DNA of 64,000 nt from Drosophila pseudoobscura (taxonomy: Eukaryota > Arthropoda > Insecta > Diptera > Drosophilidae): assembly GCF_009870125.1 (NCBI RefSeq), contig NC_046680.1, forward strand, positions 7,688,001 through 7,752,000. Direction: 5' to 3'. Every line of letters begins with the position of its first letter. Position 1 is the stretch's first letter. Of the stretch, positions 9,142 to 20,314 are shown one piece after another. The notes under the pieces are model-generated. The model searched no databases and was not told the DNA's origin. It saw nothing but the letters and a program-made list of their open reading frames with translations. The translations under genes and the position numbers were made by a program.

Positions 9142-9704
9142 ACTTCTAAGACATTTTTGTTGCCCAGAAATAAAAACAAACAAAACAAAAACAAAAACCA
9201 GAAGAGCAATGCTTCAATGATAAATAAAGAATCAAAATACAAAATTCATGTGCTCACATTTCCCCCTTGCTTTAAGCAGAGAAATAAAACTACTATACTT
9301 TAATTCTCATGTAGAAGGGGCTCTAAGTTTAGCGTATTTTCAGAGTCCAGGACCAAAGGCCACCCACAAACCTACATATGTACTGCATGCACACCCCTCG
9401 CAAGAGGGCTTAAATTGTTGCCCAATTACCAGGAAACGAAAACAGATCATAATTATAATAATTTATTGGTGCTCTCTGGAACATTTACAAAGTTATGCTT
9501 TTTCTATTGAACCATATGTACATATATGTTTATCCTATACGAAAAGGTTTCACCTAGAACATTTACACAGACATTTATGCTTATTTCTATGGATATTGCA
9601 TCGCTAATTGAACTTTCACACACACATGAAGAAGAACAAGTCATTCACACTATCGAATTGGCAGTAGGCTCCACATCTATGTAGTCATGCTGCCATCCGT
9701 TGGG
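9142..9704. other. Spacer between two small minus-strand genes
   Basis: 563 bp, AT-rich. It must hold the promoter of the 106-residue gene and the 3' end of the 52-residue gene. I see no RNA gene, repeat or conserved coding frame. Confidence 0.5.
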
Positions 9705-9863
9705 TCAAGGCTCTGCCATCTCGATGGCCTTGGTGTTGTTCCACTTGGACTTGATCGCGTTGCATATCATCATGCAGGTGAAGAGAGACAGCTCCAGGAC
9801 ACGACACAAGACGAAGAAAGTTATCTCCATTAGATCGTCAGTGGCTCCCAAATAAACACACAT
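9705..9863 (-). CDS. Putative small single-pass membrane protein, 52 aa
   Basis: A short frame opening at ATG 9863: MCVYLGATDDLMEITFFVLC, then a hydrophobic helix through ELSLFTCMMICNAI and a polar tail KSKWNNTKAIEMAEP. One clear TM helix (about residues 13-37) and a non-repetitive composition favour a real smORF, but nothing in the sequence proves expression. A non-ATG frame extends eight codons upstream. It lies on the same strand as the 106-residue gene, 560 bp away. I do not recognise the family. Confidence 0.42.
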   Translation of the reverse strand: MCVYLGATDDLMEITFFVLCRVLELSLFTCMMICNAIKSKWNNTKAIEMAEP

Positions 9864-11348
9864 TTTGCGATTACTTTTCTGTGACACTTTTTAAGGCAAA
9901 GATTTTGTGCAGCTTGCAGTTTTTGTCGGCTCGCCTGTTAAGGTACACAAATGTTTGTGGAAGCTGAAAGATTTCGGGAATGGCAACACTTTGCAGGTTG
10001 GGGTCCTGTTATATCCTGCCCTGTTGCTGTATCAGCGAGCACACGAAGGACCTCGTCGGCTCGGAGTGCGAGAGCGAAAGCCAAGTGTACCGATACGAGC
10101 ATAGGGTGAGGCGATTGCAGGCGTTCTCACGTTACTATGCAAGACGCTGTAGTACTACCATTTGTTGGTTTTACCACTAATTAATTATAAGTCAATCAAG
10201 TTACAATGCTTATCAGTGTCGGTGATATTCGAAGCATATATGTACATACTTGCCACATAAGCTAACGCACGTTAAGAGCGGGCGAGAGTGTCAAGAAAAG
10301 AATGCCTCACCTTATATAGATACACCCTGAGCCAAACTTTAATAGAGATGGAGAGATAGCGTGGGTGTGGGTGTGGGAAAGGGGGAATGGGGACGGTACA
10401 TGCGCAAACATGTTCCGCGTACATGCAGTTCTGCGGGGAAGAGCGCCCCAGCTTCAGCGGCTATCTATCTCTGTTGCACTTAACACAGCAGTGCTGCAAA
10501 TGCATTCCAAAGGTAAAATGGGATATTTCAGGGATACATACATATACACTGTATGTAGGGATATTTATCTGATAGATATTTAATGGGATGTTCAATCCAA
10601 GAGCTGGCGAGACAACAAATGTCGTGTCTCAACTGGATTCATTGTTTGCTTCAAGGACTGCTACTGGCACTAGTATTGCCGAGCGTTGACCATATGGCTG
10701 TGGCTGTGGCCTGGAATTGGGTTCTGGGCTCAGTGCAACATATGGTCACGAGACACGAGCCAGAATGCAGTTCCAGAAGCGAGTTAATTGATGGCCCAGG
10801 CCAGCCAGTAGCTCATCCTCGTCGAAGTTCCCCTCTGCCCACCTCCCTGGCTGGTGTGCTGTTGAGCGTGAAAGTCACAAATTACAAAAAAAAAAAGAAG
10901 AGAGAGGAAGATCACATGCCATGATAGCGCCAATTTGGCAAGCTATGACGCGTGCCAGAGCAGTGCAGCGCAAAGAGTGAATGAAAGGTCGAAGAAGAAC
11001 AAAGTGTAGGCGTGCGCAAGGGAGCGAAAGAGCGAGGGAGAGCGTTCGTATTTCTAACCCCTAACTGGCACCGACAGCGACGTCGACGTCGACAGAGAGT
11101 AGCCGCCCCTGCCGACGATCCTTGGGATATGGTAATGGCTTTGAGGATCCTGCCAGAGGGGCAAGGGGTCATTTGCGGGCCATTTACACAAACTTGGTCA
11201 ACGCAGCGGTAAAAATATTTGTAAAGCCATCCCGTCCCATCCCTTTCGGTGGTTGCCCGATCGGAGGGCTCGTGCTGTTCAGTGCAGCAGCAGCAGCAGT
11301 CGCGCGGCAGTTGCGGTGGAACTTTCGAGCCGTGCAGAACCCCGAGTC
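9864..11348. other. Spacer upstream of cato, probable proneural enhancer region
   Basis: About 1.5 kb without a believable coding frame. It should contain the cato promoter and at least some sense-organ enhancers by position. The final 400 bp is GC-rich and includes a CAG-rich run at 11286-11299 in the leader. I could not pick out a TATA box. Confidence 0.5.
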
Positions 11349-11942
11349 ATGAGCTACTACTACTCGTCCGAGGAGGACAACAGCAGCTCCCAGTACTTGG
11401 GCAGCCCTAACTACAACCTGACGCCGATGGCATGCTCCACGCAGGAGTACAGCCATACCGCCTACCTCTCTCCCGACTGGCAGTTTCTGGATGTAGCAGG
11501 CGGAGCTAGCCTGGAGCTGCCCCAGGCCACCCACTCCGTTGACCTTGAGATGCGCACAGGGGCGGGCATGGACCAGCTCAAGAGGCGCAAGAGCGAGGGC
11601 TCCAGGAGATCAGAGGGCGAGTGCCAAGCAGCCGGCCAAGAGACGGTCGTTCTCAGTCCCACGGTGCAAAAGCGACGACGCCAGGCGGCCAATGCCCGGG
11701 AAAGAAAGCGCATGAATGGCCTAAACGAGGCCTTCGACCGCTTGCGGGAAGTGGTCCCAGCCCCGTCCATTGATCAGAAGCTGTCCAAGTTCGAGACCCT
11801 CCAGATGGCCCAATCCTACATTCTGGCCCTGTGCGACCTCCTCAACAACGGCGACGTGGATGTGGATGCGGCCGCCTACAGCCTATTTGGGAGCGGAAAT
11901 GGAAGCGACAGCGAATCCAGCTTCCACTTGAGCCACGGTTAA
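11349..11942 (+). CDS. cato: Atonal-family proneural bHLH factor Cato
   Basis: Single exon, 197 residues. The basic region and helix-loop-helix lie at about residues 108-164: [20 protein letters not shown], the loop [13 protein letters not shown], then [18 protein letters not shown]. This is the Atonal group signature, and the [15 protein letters not shown] helix 2 with the APSID loop is what I recall for cousin of atonal rather than atonal or amos. The N-terminus is Tyr/Ser-rich ([19 protein letters not shown]). Cato acts with Daughterless in sense-organ precursors, downstream of the first proneural genes. AATAAA stands at 12003-12008. cato, Khc and csul are also close neighbours in D. melanogaster (53A), which supports the call. 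Confidence 0.93.
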   Translation: MSYYYSSEEDNSSSQYLGSPNYNLTPMACSTQEYSHTAYLSPDWQFLDVAGGASLELPQATHSVDLEMRTGAGMDQLKRRKSEGSRRSEGECQAAGQETVVLSPTVQKRRRQAANARERKRMNGLNEAFDRLREVVPAPSIDQKLSKFETLQMAQSYILALCDLLNNGDVDVDAAAYSLFGSGNGSDSESSFHLSHG

Positions 11943-12411
11943 GCTATACTCGATCTTAGATTTAAGCTTTTGTGATTCTTCTCTAACTCTAAATTTAGTA
12001 TAAATAAAGAAAAATGAAACCAGTGAGATGCTTGCGAAATCAATTGGCCAGCGGATCGTTGGTTACGCCTCAATGGATCCGAAAATGCTCATAAATTAAT
12101 TATTGAAAAGTTCATTGATAGGAAAACAATGAGTGCCAGTCCCCGTCCACGTCCCCGTCCCCGTTCCACATCGGAGTTCCCCGCCAACGCGCTTTGCAGT
12201 GGAGCGTGACACCCGAGGATCACGACTCCCGGCCAGGGATCTCATTGAATAAAAGGCAGCTGAGTCCTGCGGCTTCGGTTTGTTGCTGTTCTTTACTATG
12301 ATACTCTGGTACATTGGTTGGGGCAAAGAACTATGTGTGAAGAAATAACAGCTATGCTATGGCTGGATGGCTACGCCATAGAGTTCAACCTCTGGATGGC
12401 TCTGTTTCAGA
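11943..12411. other. Convergent 3' regions of cato and the MADF repeat gene
   Basis: 469 bp. It holds the cato poly(A) signal (12003-12008) and a GT/AC-rich stretch around 12135-12175 made of ACGTCCCCGTCC-like repeats. I see no gene. Confidence 0.5.
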
Positions 12412-15400
12412 TCACATCGGCCTCGGACTCACATGCGGCTCGCTGTGCTGAACTTTGATAAGCTGCATCTGCACATCATCCAAGCAGAGGGAGTTCTTGG
12501 AGGGTCGAAAGCCAAGGACGGGCGGATGCAGTACGATTACCTCTTGATTGGAACTCGAACCCGGATTTTTGGAGAGCAGTACGGTGCGGTTCTCCGCCAA
12601 TATTGAACTTGTCTCATGGATCGGTCGAAGGATGGGCGTGCGATTATAAGCCATTGCTGTCATCGGTTTGGGCTTAGGCTTGCATTGCATCTTAGGAGGA
12701 GAATTCACGTTTTTCTTGCTGGTGCAGTATTTATGGTTCTTTTGGATCAGTTCTACTACTGGCTTGCGCCCTATCGACATTTTAATGTGCTGGTTGATAA
12801 TACTCATGGTGGTCTCTGCGGCGACTGGTGGCACCTTATAGGAGCCAAGTACAGAGATACCCTCCGTTTTCCTTGGATACGACTGGTGAGCGGGCTTTGG
12901 ACTGGCCCAGGACAAAGTATCGAAGCCAGAGCACTGCCGCGGGGTGCAGGGCTTCCTCTTCGCAAGCTCTTGTCCTGGGCAAGTCCTGTTGACACTCATC
13001 CTACGGTACTTAGCTTCGGGCACTATTATCAGATACTGATTCTCTTCATCTTCATCCTGTAATTGGCAAATGTAGTATGAAGCCCTGTTTAAATCAAAGG
13101 GGCAGCCGCTACTGGTGCCACCATCATAGTCGGCGTTTTTCATGGATCTCTTACCGCTGATTTGACGATTGTGTTTGCTACTTCTCGAAGAAATGGGCTT
13201 CTTTGCCATCTCTTCCGTGTTGGAGCTACGCCTGAGCCTAGACTTTGGGGTCGCACTGGATCGACCTGCAGTGGACTGGCTCCGTGGCGTTGCCTTGGCG
13301 ATCTGCTGAGTACGAACCTTCTTCTTGGCGGACGTTTCCTCCTCCGCTTTCACATCTGTTGGCTTCTCCTCTTCGTCCTCGCAAAAGCATTCGCACTCAC
13401 ATAAACTGGTAGAATCCTCCAAATCATCCATACTTTCTGTACCGTTCTCCTTTTTCTTTATATCTAAACGCATATTCCTACCTTTTTCATTCACTTCTTC
13501 AACGTCTTCAGTATTTCTACTGTTCCCAGATTTGCTTCTTATGTTTTTCCCATTTGGAGACTCAACCCCAATCTGGCAATCACAGTACTCACTGTCACTG
13601 TTATCCTTTTCATCTTCTTTTCCAGTCCTCGTTGGGACCGCTGTAACGTTCTTTTTAATTGAAGTTCTCGTGGACTCTTTCGTACTGTGTGGAATATTCC
13701 TCCCATTAGCCTTCTTCGAATAGTTATCGGGCTGCCGGTAAGAATTATCAGCATCATCGCATTCACACTTCTGTTCGTTAACATAATTTTTAAAAGTATT
13801 GTTCTTTTTGGGTGTGGTTTTCTTCGGTTCTTCATTATTGTTTCGACTTCCCTTCGTATTATCCGTCTGTGCTTTAGTATCCTTCTCATCATCCTTTCTA
13901 CTGTTTTTATTCCTGTTTCTCTTTGATGCGGCGATCTCCACATTCTCATCACAACGGCAATCATCGACTTCCTTTGGTTCCATTGGCTTTTCATTTCCGA
14001 CATTCATTTTCTGTGAAGTAGGTGCCAATTTTCCCTTACGGTCGTTCTGACTGTTTCTCTTTGGTGGGGCAGTCCCGGGCACACTGGGTTCTTTCCAACG
14101 ACTACTTCTGGTTGGTTCCTCCTGGCGGATATTTCTCTTTGCTGGCGTTTTTTCTGGAACCATGGACTCATCATCGCAGAGGCAATCATCGACTTCGTAT
14201 CGATCCGTTGATGTCGGTCTTGATTTGGTCTGCCGGTCATATGGGCTATTTCTCTTCGATGAGGTATTCTCTGGAAAATTTTGATTTGGGATTTCCTCAA
14301 ATCTTTGGCCTTGTGGTAGATTCTTCGCAGGCTTCTCTCCCTGATACGATCTCCGCTGGGGATATTGTCTTTTCGTTTGCTCCTGTTGCCGGTCATCTCG
14401 GTTGTTTCTTTTCGAAGACGGAATCCCCAAAACATCCTGCCGGCTATTTCTTTTTGTTGAGGTAATTTCTTGGGGACCCATATGGTCATCCTCGCAGAGG
14501 CAATCATCGACCTCGTATAGATCCGATGACTCTTCTTGGCTTTTATCCATTTTATTTGATGTCGGTCTAGATTTGGGCTGCCGGTCATCTGGGCTATTTC
14601 TCTTCGATGAGGTATTCTCTGGAAAATTTGGTTTCACAAATGGGCACAAGTTATTGTTGCAAGGGATTTCCTCAAATGCTTGGCCTTGTGGTAGATTCTT
14701 TGCAGGTTCCTCTCCCTGATACGATCTCCGCTGGGGATACCGTCTTGGCCTTTGCTCTTGTTGCCAGTCATCTTGGTTGTTTCTTTTTGAAGATTGAATC
14801 CTTGGAGCTCTCAGATCATCCGTATGATCGTCTCGCCAGTTTCTCTTCGATGAAGCAATCACTGGAACTATGGGCTCTTCTCGGTTACTACTTTTTTTTG
14901 AAGAGTCATTCTCTGAAACGCTGGCCTTTTCCAGACGGATATTTCTCTTTGCTGAAGTTTTCTTTGGAAACAGGGACTCATCCTCGCAGCGACAATCATC
15001 GCTTTCGTTTAGATCCGTTGACTTTTCTTGGCTGTCATACATTTTCTTTGATGTCGTTATTGATTTGGGCGGCCGATTCTCTTGGCTATTTCTCTTCGAT
15101 GAGGTAGTATCTGGAACACTTGGTTCTTCCCGACGACTACTTCTCTTTGGCGAGGTAACCTCTAGAACTCTTGGCTCTTCCTGGCGGTCATCTCGGCTGT
15201 TTCTTTTTGTTGAGGCTATCACTGGATCCCTAGAATCTTCCAGGCGGATATTTCTCTTTGCTGAAGTTTTCTCTGGAACCATGGAATCATCCTCGCGGAG
15301 ATAATCATCGATTTCGTTTAGATCCGTTGACTCTTCTTGGCTGCTATCCATTTTCTTTGAAGTCGGATTTGATTTGGGCGGCTGGTTCTCTTGGTTATTT

Positions 15401-18400
15401 CTCTTCGATGAGGTAGTATCTGGAACACTTGGTTCTTCCCGACGACTACCTTTCTCTGAAGAGGCAACCTCTGGAACACTTGGTTCTTCCTGGCGGTCAT
15501 CTCGGCTGTTTCTTTTTGGTGGGGCTGTCACTGGACCCCTTGATTCTTCCAAGCGGATATTTCTCTTTTCCGAAGTTTTCTCTGTAATCATGGACTCATC
15601 CTCGCAAAGACAATCATCGATTTCGTTTAGATCCGTTGACTCTTCTTGGCTGCTATCCATTTTCTTTGAAGTCGGGTTTGATTTGGGCTGCCGGTTCTCT
15701 TGGTTATTTCTCTTCGATGAGGTAGTATCTGGAACACTTAGTTCTTCCCGACGACTACCTTTCTCTGAAGAGACAACCTCTGAAACACTTGGTTCTTCCT
15801 GGCGGACATCTCGGCTGTTTCTTTTTGTTGAGGCTGTCACTGGACCCCTTGATTCTTCCAAGCGGATATTTTTCTTATCCGAAGTTTTCTCTGGAACCAT
15901 GGAATCATCCTCGCGCAGATAATCATCGCCCTCGTATAGATCCGTTGACTCTTCCTGTCTGCTATCCACTTTCTTAGAAATCGGGTTTGATTTGGGCTGC
16001 CGGTTCTCTTGGCTATTTCTCTTCGATGAGGTAGTATCTGGAACACTTAGTTCTTCCCGACGACTACCTTTCTCTGAAGAGACAACGTCTGAAACACTTG
16101 GTTCTTCCTGGCGGTCATCTCGGCTGTTTCTTTTTGTTGAGGCTGTCACTGGACCCCTTGATTCTTCCAAGCGGATATTTTTCTTATCTGAAGTTTTCTC
16201 TGGAACCATGGAATCATCCTCGCGCAGATAATCATCGCCCTCGTATAGATCCGTTGACTCTTCCTGTCTGCTATCCATTTTCTTTGAAGTCGGGTTTGAT
16301 TTGAGCGGCCGGTCATCTTGGCTATTTCTCTTCGATGAGGTATTCTCTGGAAAATTTGGGTTTACAAATGGGCACAAATTATTGTTGCAAGGGATTTCCT
16401 GAAATCTTTGGCCTTGTGGTCGATTCTTTGCAGTCTCCTCCCGCTGATACGATTTCCGCTGGGGATACTGCTTTGGCCTTTGCTCTTGATGCCGGTCATC
16501 CCGGTTGTTTCTCTCTGAAGACGGAATCCCTAGATCATCCTGACGGCTTTTTCTTTTAGTTGAGGCAATCTCTTGGGGATACTTGGGGTCATCCTCGCAG
16601 AGGCAATCATCGACTTCGTATGGATCGATTGAATTTTCAAGACTTCCATACTTTTGGTTTAAAGTCGGTGCTGATTTTGGCTGACTGTCGTTTGGGCTGC
16701 TTGGCAGGCATCTATTGGTCATGTATGGCTCGTCGGTGCCATCCATCCCACGTCTTTGTCTGTAGTCTGTCTGGCCTCGTATTTGCTGTTGGCGTTCTGA
16801 CGGAGGGGTGCGCTTTTCAGGTTTAGTCTGTAAATCGGATATGACGTTAGATCGCCTGCATTGCTGCTGTGTATTTAAAGGCTCACTATACCTGGCCTTT
16901 ATCGGACGATCTCCTCGAAACTTGTCTTGGCGCCACTTCCATTGTTCGGCTTAAAAGTGGACATGTGTCATCCTTGCAAGGGATTTTTTCAAATCTTTGG
17001 AAAGGCGGTTGGGCACCTCTGCTTTGGTCTTCTGCTTGGGCTGTCTCTCGAATATACGATCTTCTCTGGGGAATCGGTTTTGCCCTCTGCTCGGCATCTT
17101 CGAAAGATTCTTCTGCATCGTACTCGTACTGGCCTTGTTGTCTGTCCTGAGTGTATTCTCGAGCAAATTGATTGGAAGTCCTCCTCCCTTGGTCTTGTTC
17201 CGTACTTTTCACGAAATCATCTTGAGGAGCATATTTGTACTCATCTCTTGCCTTCGACACCTTTGAAGGAGAACTCTCCCTTCGTCTCGCCACTTCATTT
17301 CTGGGTTGTGCTTGCCTCCGGGCTGGACACTCTACATAAATTATGTCTTCGGGCTGGTAACGTCTTTGGGGTCGCCTGGCCACTGGCTCTTCGCAGAATT
17401 CATCATCATCATCCGGATACGTTTTCTGCACGCGTCTGCATTGGCCGAGACAATAATCGTCCATAATTTGTGCAGCAAGTGCAGCGCACTGTTGTGCCCC
17501 ATAGGAATCTGCCCCAGAGCTACGGGATCCCCGACTCCTCACAATCGGAGCGGAGTTCGTGGTATCTTTTGAGCTGGACCCAGGAATATCTTCCTGGCGG
17601 GGTTGCGGCATGCGTTTGACGCGGTTGGGACTGAACTGCTCTCTCGTTTGTGCATCAGTTGGAGCATCATCAGGTTCGGTGTTGCTGTATTTCCTCTGGT
17701 ATCCAGCAAACGGCTGGGGACGCCGCAAGGTTGGCTCTTCGTTGGCTATCGATTCCTCTCCCTGATGATAAAGTTGAGCGACTTCCTGAGCTGGCGTACA
17801 GTAGCAATCGTCATATTCATATGGGTCTGAACCTTCCGGATAATAAAAATTTTGATCCTGCTCGTTTTGCTCTGTGTTCTCCTGATGACTAGGGTCATAG
17901 CTGTAGCTGCAGTCCGCCGGAAGAGCTTTGTTCTCGTTGGAGTTGTAATACTCGAACAATGGAGTTTCGGCTGATTGTAGTTGCTGTCCGCTGGCGTCGA
18001 TGTCGTTATAGTCTCGATTGTCCTCTTGGATCTCCCTGTTGTCAGCAGGATGATAGGTACAGAAGACATTGTTATTAGTTCGAGGTCGCATGTCATTTTC
18101 TGGATTAAACTTGAGCAACAGCACATTGCACTCCTCCTTGTCAGAAGGTCGACTGCAGTAGTTACGGCGGGCGCTACTACTTTGGTGCTCGGTGGAGTTT
18201 CTGCTGCATTGAGAGTTACTGTTGCTGGCCTCCATCCTCGGTCTGAGTGGTTGCAGATGCTCGGCTGGTGAATTGCGAGGATTGGTTGTTGGTGCAACCT
18301 CGTACGGACCATTGCGGCTATACTTTTCTGTAGGTCTGGCATGTCTTTGGAATCGTCCTTCCCGATCCGAGTCTGGGGGACACGGACATGCGCCTCTAAC

Positions 18401-19190
18401 CTGATACCGATCCCTCGACTGCTGGTGGGACGAGGAGTTGCTAGACTCCTTTTCATCTTGCCCATCGTACTGACGATCGGCTCCGGAAGTGGCACGTAAT
18501 GGTAATGAAGTTACCGGCGTCTCGAAGTCCGAGTCAGACAAGGACGAAATATCGAATTCAACGAATTCCTTGGAGCTTTTATTTGGAGAAGCTATAATGC
18601 AAAAGAGATCATTAATGCGAATTGAATGGATCTCGAAACTGGCTGGACTTACAGATATCTGGATCGACGTGTAAACTGCGCCTACACTCCACCAAGTTCT
18701 TGCTCATAACTGACATGACATCATCAATAATAAACTGCAGTTGGTCGTCGTAGACGCTAGGTCTGCCGTTGAACTGCGGGTTATTATCGAGTGATTGCTG
18801 TACGGATCGAATCGTGCGGATATGTGTCCTTACCTTCTCTGCCTCATCCGGTTCCAGGTCGGGCAGGAATTGGAGGTCCTTAAAAATCGAGCGACAGGGA
18901 ACGTAGGTTAATCCCTCCCGCTGGCTACGCTTGATGGCCTGGCATTCCGTGTCGTAGTAGTTGCGAAGGGAGAGCACCTGCAGCTTTACCTGATCCGTCG
19001 TTAGGCCGTTGTTGAGAATCCGCGTGATGCGGTTCCAGGCGCTCTGCTTTAGGGGCGCACAGTGGTAACCCGGGGACTTGGGATTCCAGAGACACTGGTT
19101 GGCTCGGTACATGCGAATCAGCCGCTCTACATAGACCTCCTCGTTGGTTAGTCGCTCATTTTTCGTGTAAATGTTGTTCTTCGAGTCCAT
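12412..19190 (-). CDS. Giant MADF-domain protein with tandem charged repeats, 2217 aa
   Basis: Exons 19190-18653, 18591-16892 and 16827-12412 (61- and 64-nt introns) join in frame. Residues about 15-105 are a MADF (Myb/SANT-like) domain: VERLIRMYRANQCLWNPKSP, QSAWNRITRILN, VKLQVLSLRNYYDTECQ. MADF proteins usually bind DNA or chromatin. The remainder is hydrophilic and low in complexity. Motif 1 is an acidic CxC (DDCLCEDD, DDCRCED, ECDDAD, LCECECFCEDEEE). Motif 2 is IPCNNNLCPFV or IPCKDDTCPLL, seen three times. Motif 3 is the recurring SSKRNS/TSKRNS basic patch. Five units of exactly 309 bp lie in the last exon. The C-terminal 250 residues are unique sequence. The start is MDSKNN, behind a probable 5'UTR acceptor at 19223. 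I know no named orthologue; a chromatin or germline role is a guess. Confidence 0.85.
15012..16557 (-). repeat. Five in-frame 309-bp coding tandem repeats
   Basis: The anchor GATCCGTTGA begins at 15012, 15321, 15630, 15939 and 16248, four intervals of exactly 309 bp (103 codons). Each unit encodes, in order, an acidic block (LNEIDDCLCED or LYEGDDYLRED), EKTSxKRNIRLE, GPVTASTKRNSRD, RQEEPSV, SSEKGSRREE, SVPDTTSSKRN and KSNPTSKKMDSSQEES. The two units around 15.64-16.26 kb are nearly identical, so homogenisation is continuing. The outer boundaries are approximate. More diverged relatives of the unit flank it on both sides. Confidence 0.85.
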
Positions 19191-20314
19191 TTTGTATGCC
19201 CGTCCACTCGTACCCCACGGCGCCTGGAACCAATGTACCATAGAAAAGGGAAAGACTTGTACAAAGAGAACAGACAACACAACTATAAATTTAGATTTAG
19301 ATGTGTCAAAAGTTGAAGTACATACATATATGTATATTCCTAACTGCCAAAACAGAGCCAGCCTTATGGGAAAATCGTGCAGTAAGAGCGAAAGAGATAC
19401 ATATGCGTCGAACCAGCAGTAGCTGCGTTTTAACAAAAATAAGGTACATATATAATGGAATATATCATTAATTTCATCAATTAAATTTGCATGTAACTTA
19501 TTATTCATTATCGGTAGCTGTTTGGCTCTTGCTCTCTCTTCTTGGCGGGATAATTCTTCACAACACTGTCCTTTTCCCTCGCACTTTCGTTTTCTGTTTG
19601 ACCTTTTTTTGCTTAAACCTTATTTTGAAAACAATCCAATAAAAGGGGATCCCCAAAATTAGCCAATCTTGTAGGAAATTGATTCATTAATCGGATCTAT
19701 CTAGCTAGTAATATTTGACGGAATATCAAAATCGAGGAATATGTAAATAGAACTTGAATTCGTCAGTATATTTACGGTATATTTTTTAAATGAGACGGTA
19801 TATTTCTGTATATTTCTTGGGGCTAGTCACACTGTTCGGTGCGTTCGGGGGCAAGAAAGAGTGCAAAAGAAAATAGGAAAATAAAAAAATAAACTCCATC
19901 AACGCATGCGAGTGCATTTACCAGCTGCACCTCATCATTCCGGGCTAGTGCAAACGACCAAAGCCGTAAAGTCAATCGAGCTTAATCAAAACAGGGCCGC
20001 TACAATTCATCCGCGAACTGGGCGTCTGGTATAACCACAAAATTTTCTCTGCATTTGAGCCTAATTTTCGCGAGTCGGCCTATATAGAACACACCAATCA
20101 GATATCAGATTGCCCGTGTGGGGTTCGTCACTACCTTTGCTGTTATTCCATTTGTATTAATGCTTGTTTCAAACGAGACCCCAACACCGAAACATAAACG
20201 ACAATCGTTTACCACGTAAACAGCTGCATGCGAAAAGATAAAAGTTTGTTCGAACAGTAACTAGAGCCGCAGTTCCGCCAGACGGATACCAGATCAGAGA
20301 CAGAGAGTGCAAAG
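19191..20314. other. Divergent spacer between the MADF gene and Khc (5'UTRs and promoters)
   Basis: 1.1 kb. A strong acceptor (TTGGTTCCAG) on the minus strand at 19224-19233 suggests the MADF mRNA has an upstream non-coding exon starting its splice at 19223. Khc's 5' leader occupies the right side. Promoter motifs are listed separately. Confidence 0.55.
19760..19836. promoter_or_regulatory. Housekeeping-type core promoter motifs (Ohler 6 and 1) between MADF gene and Khc
   Basis: GTCAGTATATTT near 19762 fits the Drosophila core motif 6 (KTYRGTATWTTT) exactly. Three more GTATATTT cores follow (near 19775, 19789 and 19802). CTAGTCACACTG near 19824 is one mismatch from motif 1 (YGGTCACACTR), the M1BP site. 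Motifs 1 and 6 typically occur together in TATA-less, broadly expressed promoters such as that of Khc. Whether it also drives the divergent MADF gene is inference. Confidence 0.6.

Noticed and set aside
10365-10924. Overlapping plus-strand frames between the smORF and cato
   Set aside because: Short, mutually overlapping in different frames, with simple-sequence content (TATACA, poly-A); no family resemblance.
12096-12326. Minus-strand 76-codon frame between cato and the MADF gene
   Set aside because: Contains a GTGTGTWTGTGT run from the GT/AC-rich repeat and no recognisable domain; it lies in the convergent 3' region.
15012-16557. Regularly spaced repeats considered as a CRISPR-like or satellite array
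   Set aside because: Units are 309 bp, coding and in frame within a eukaryotic gene; no short repeat with unique spacers.
14402-16826. Series of long plus-strand frames rich in Phe/Leu/Ser opposite the MADF repeat exon
   Set aside because: They are antisense shadows of the tandem repeats; they recur with the same 309-bp period, have no splice logic and look like reverse-complement composition of Lys/Asp/Ser codons.
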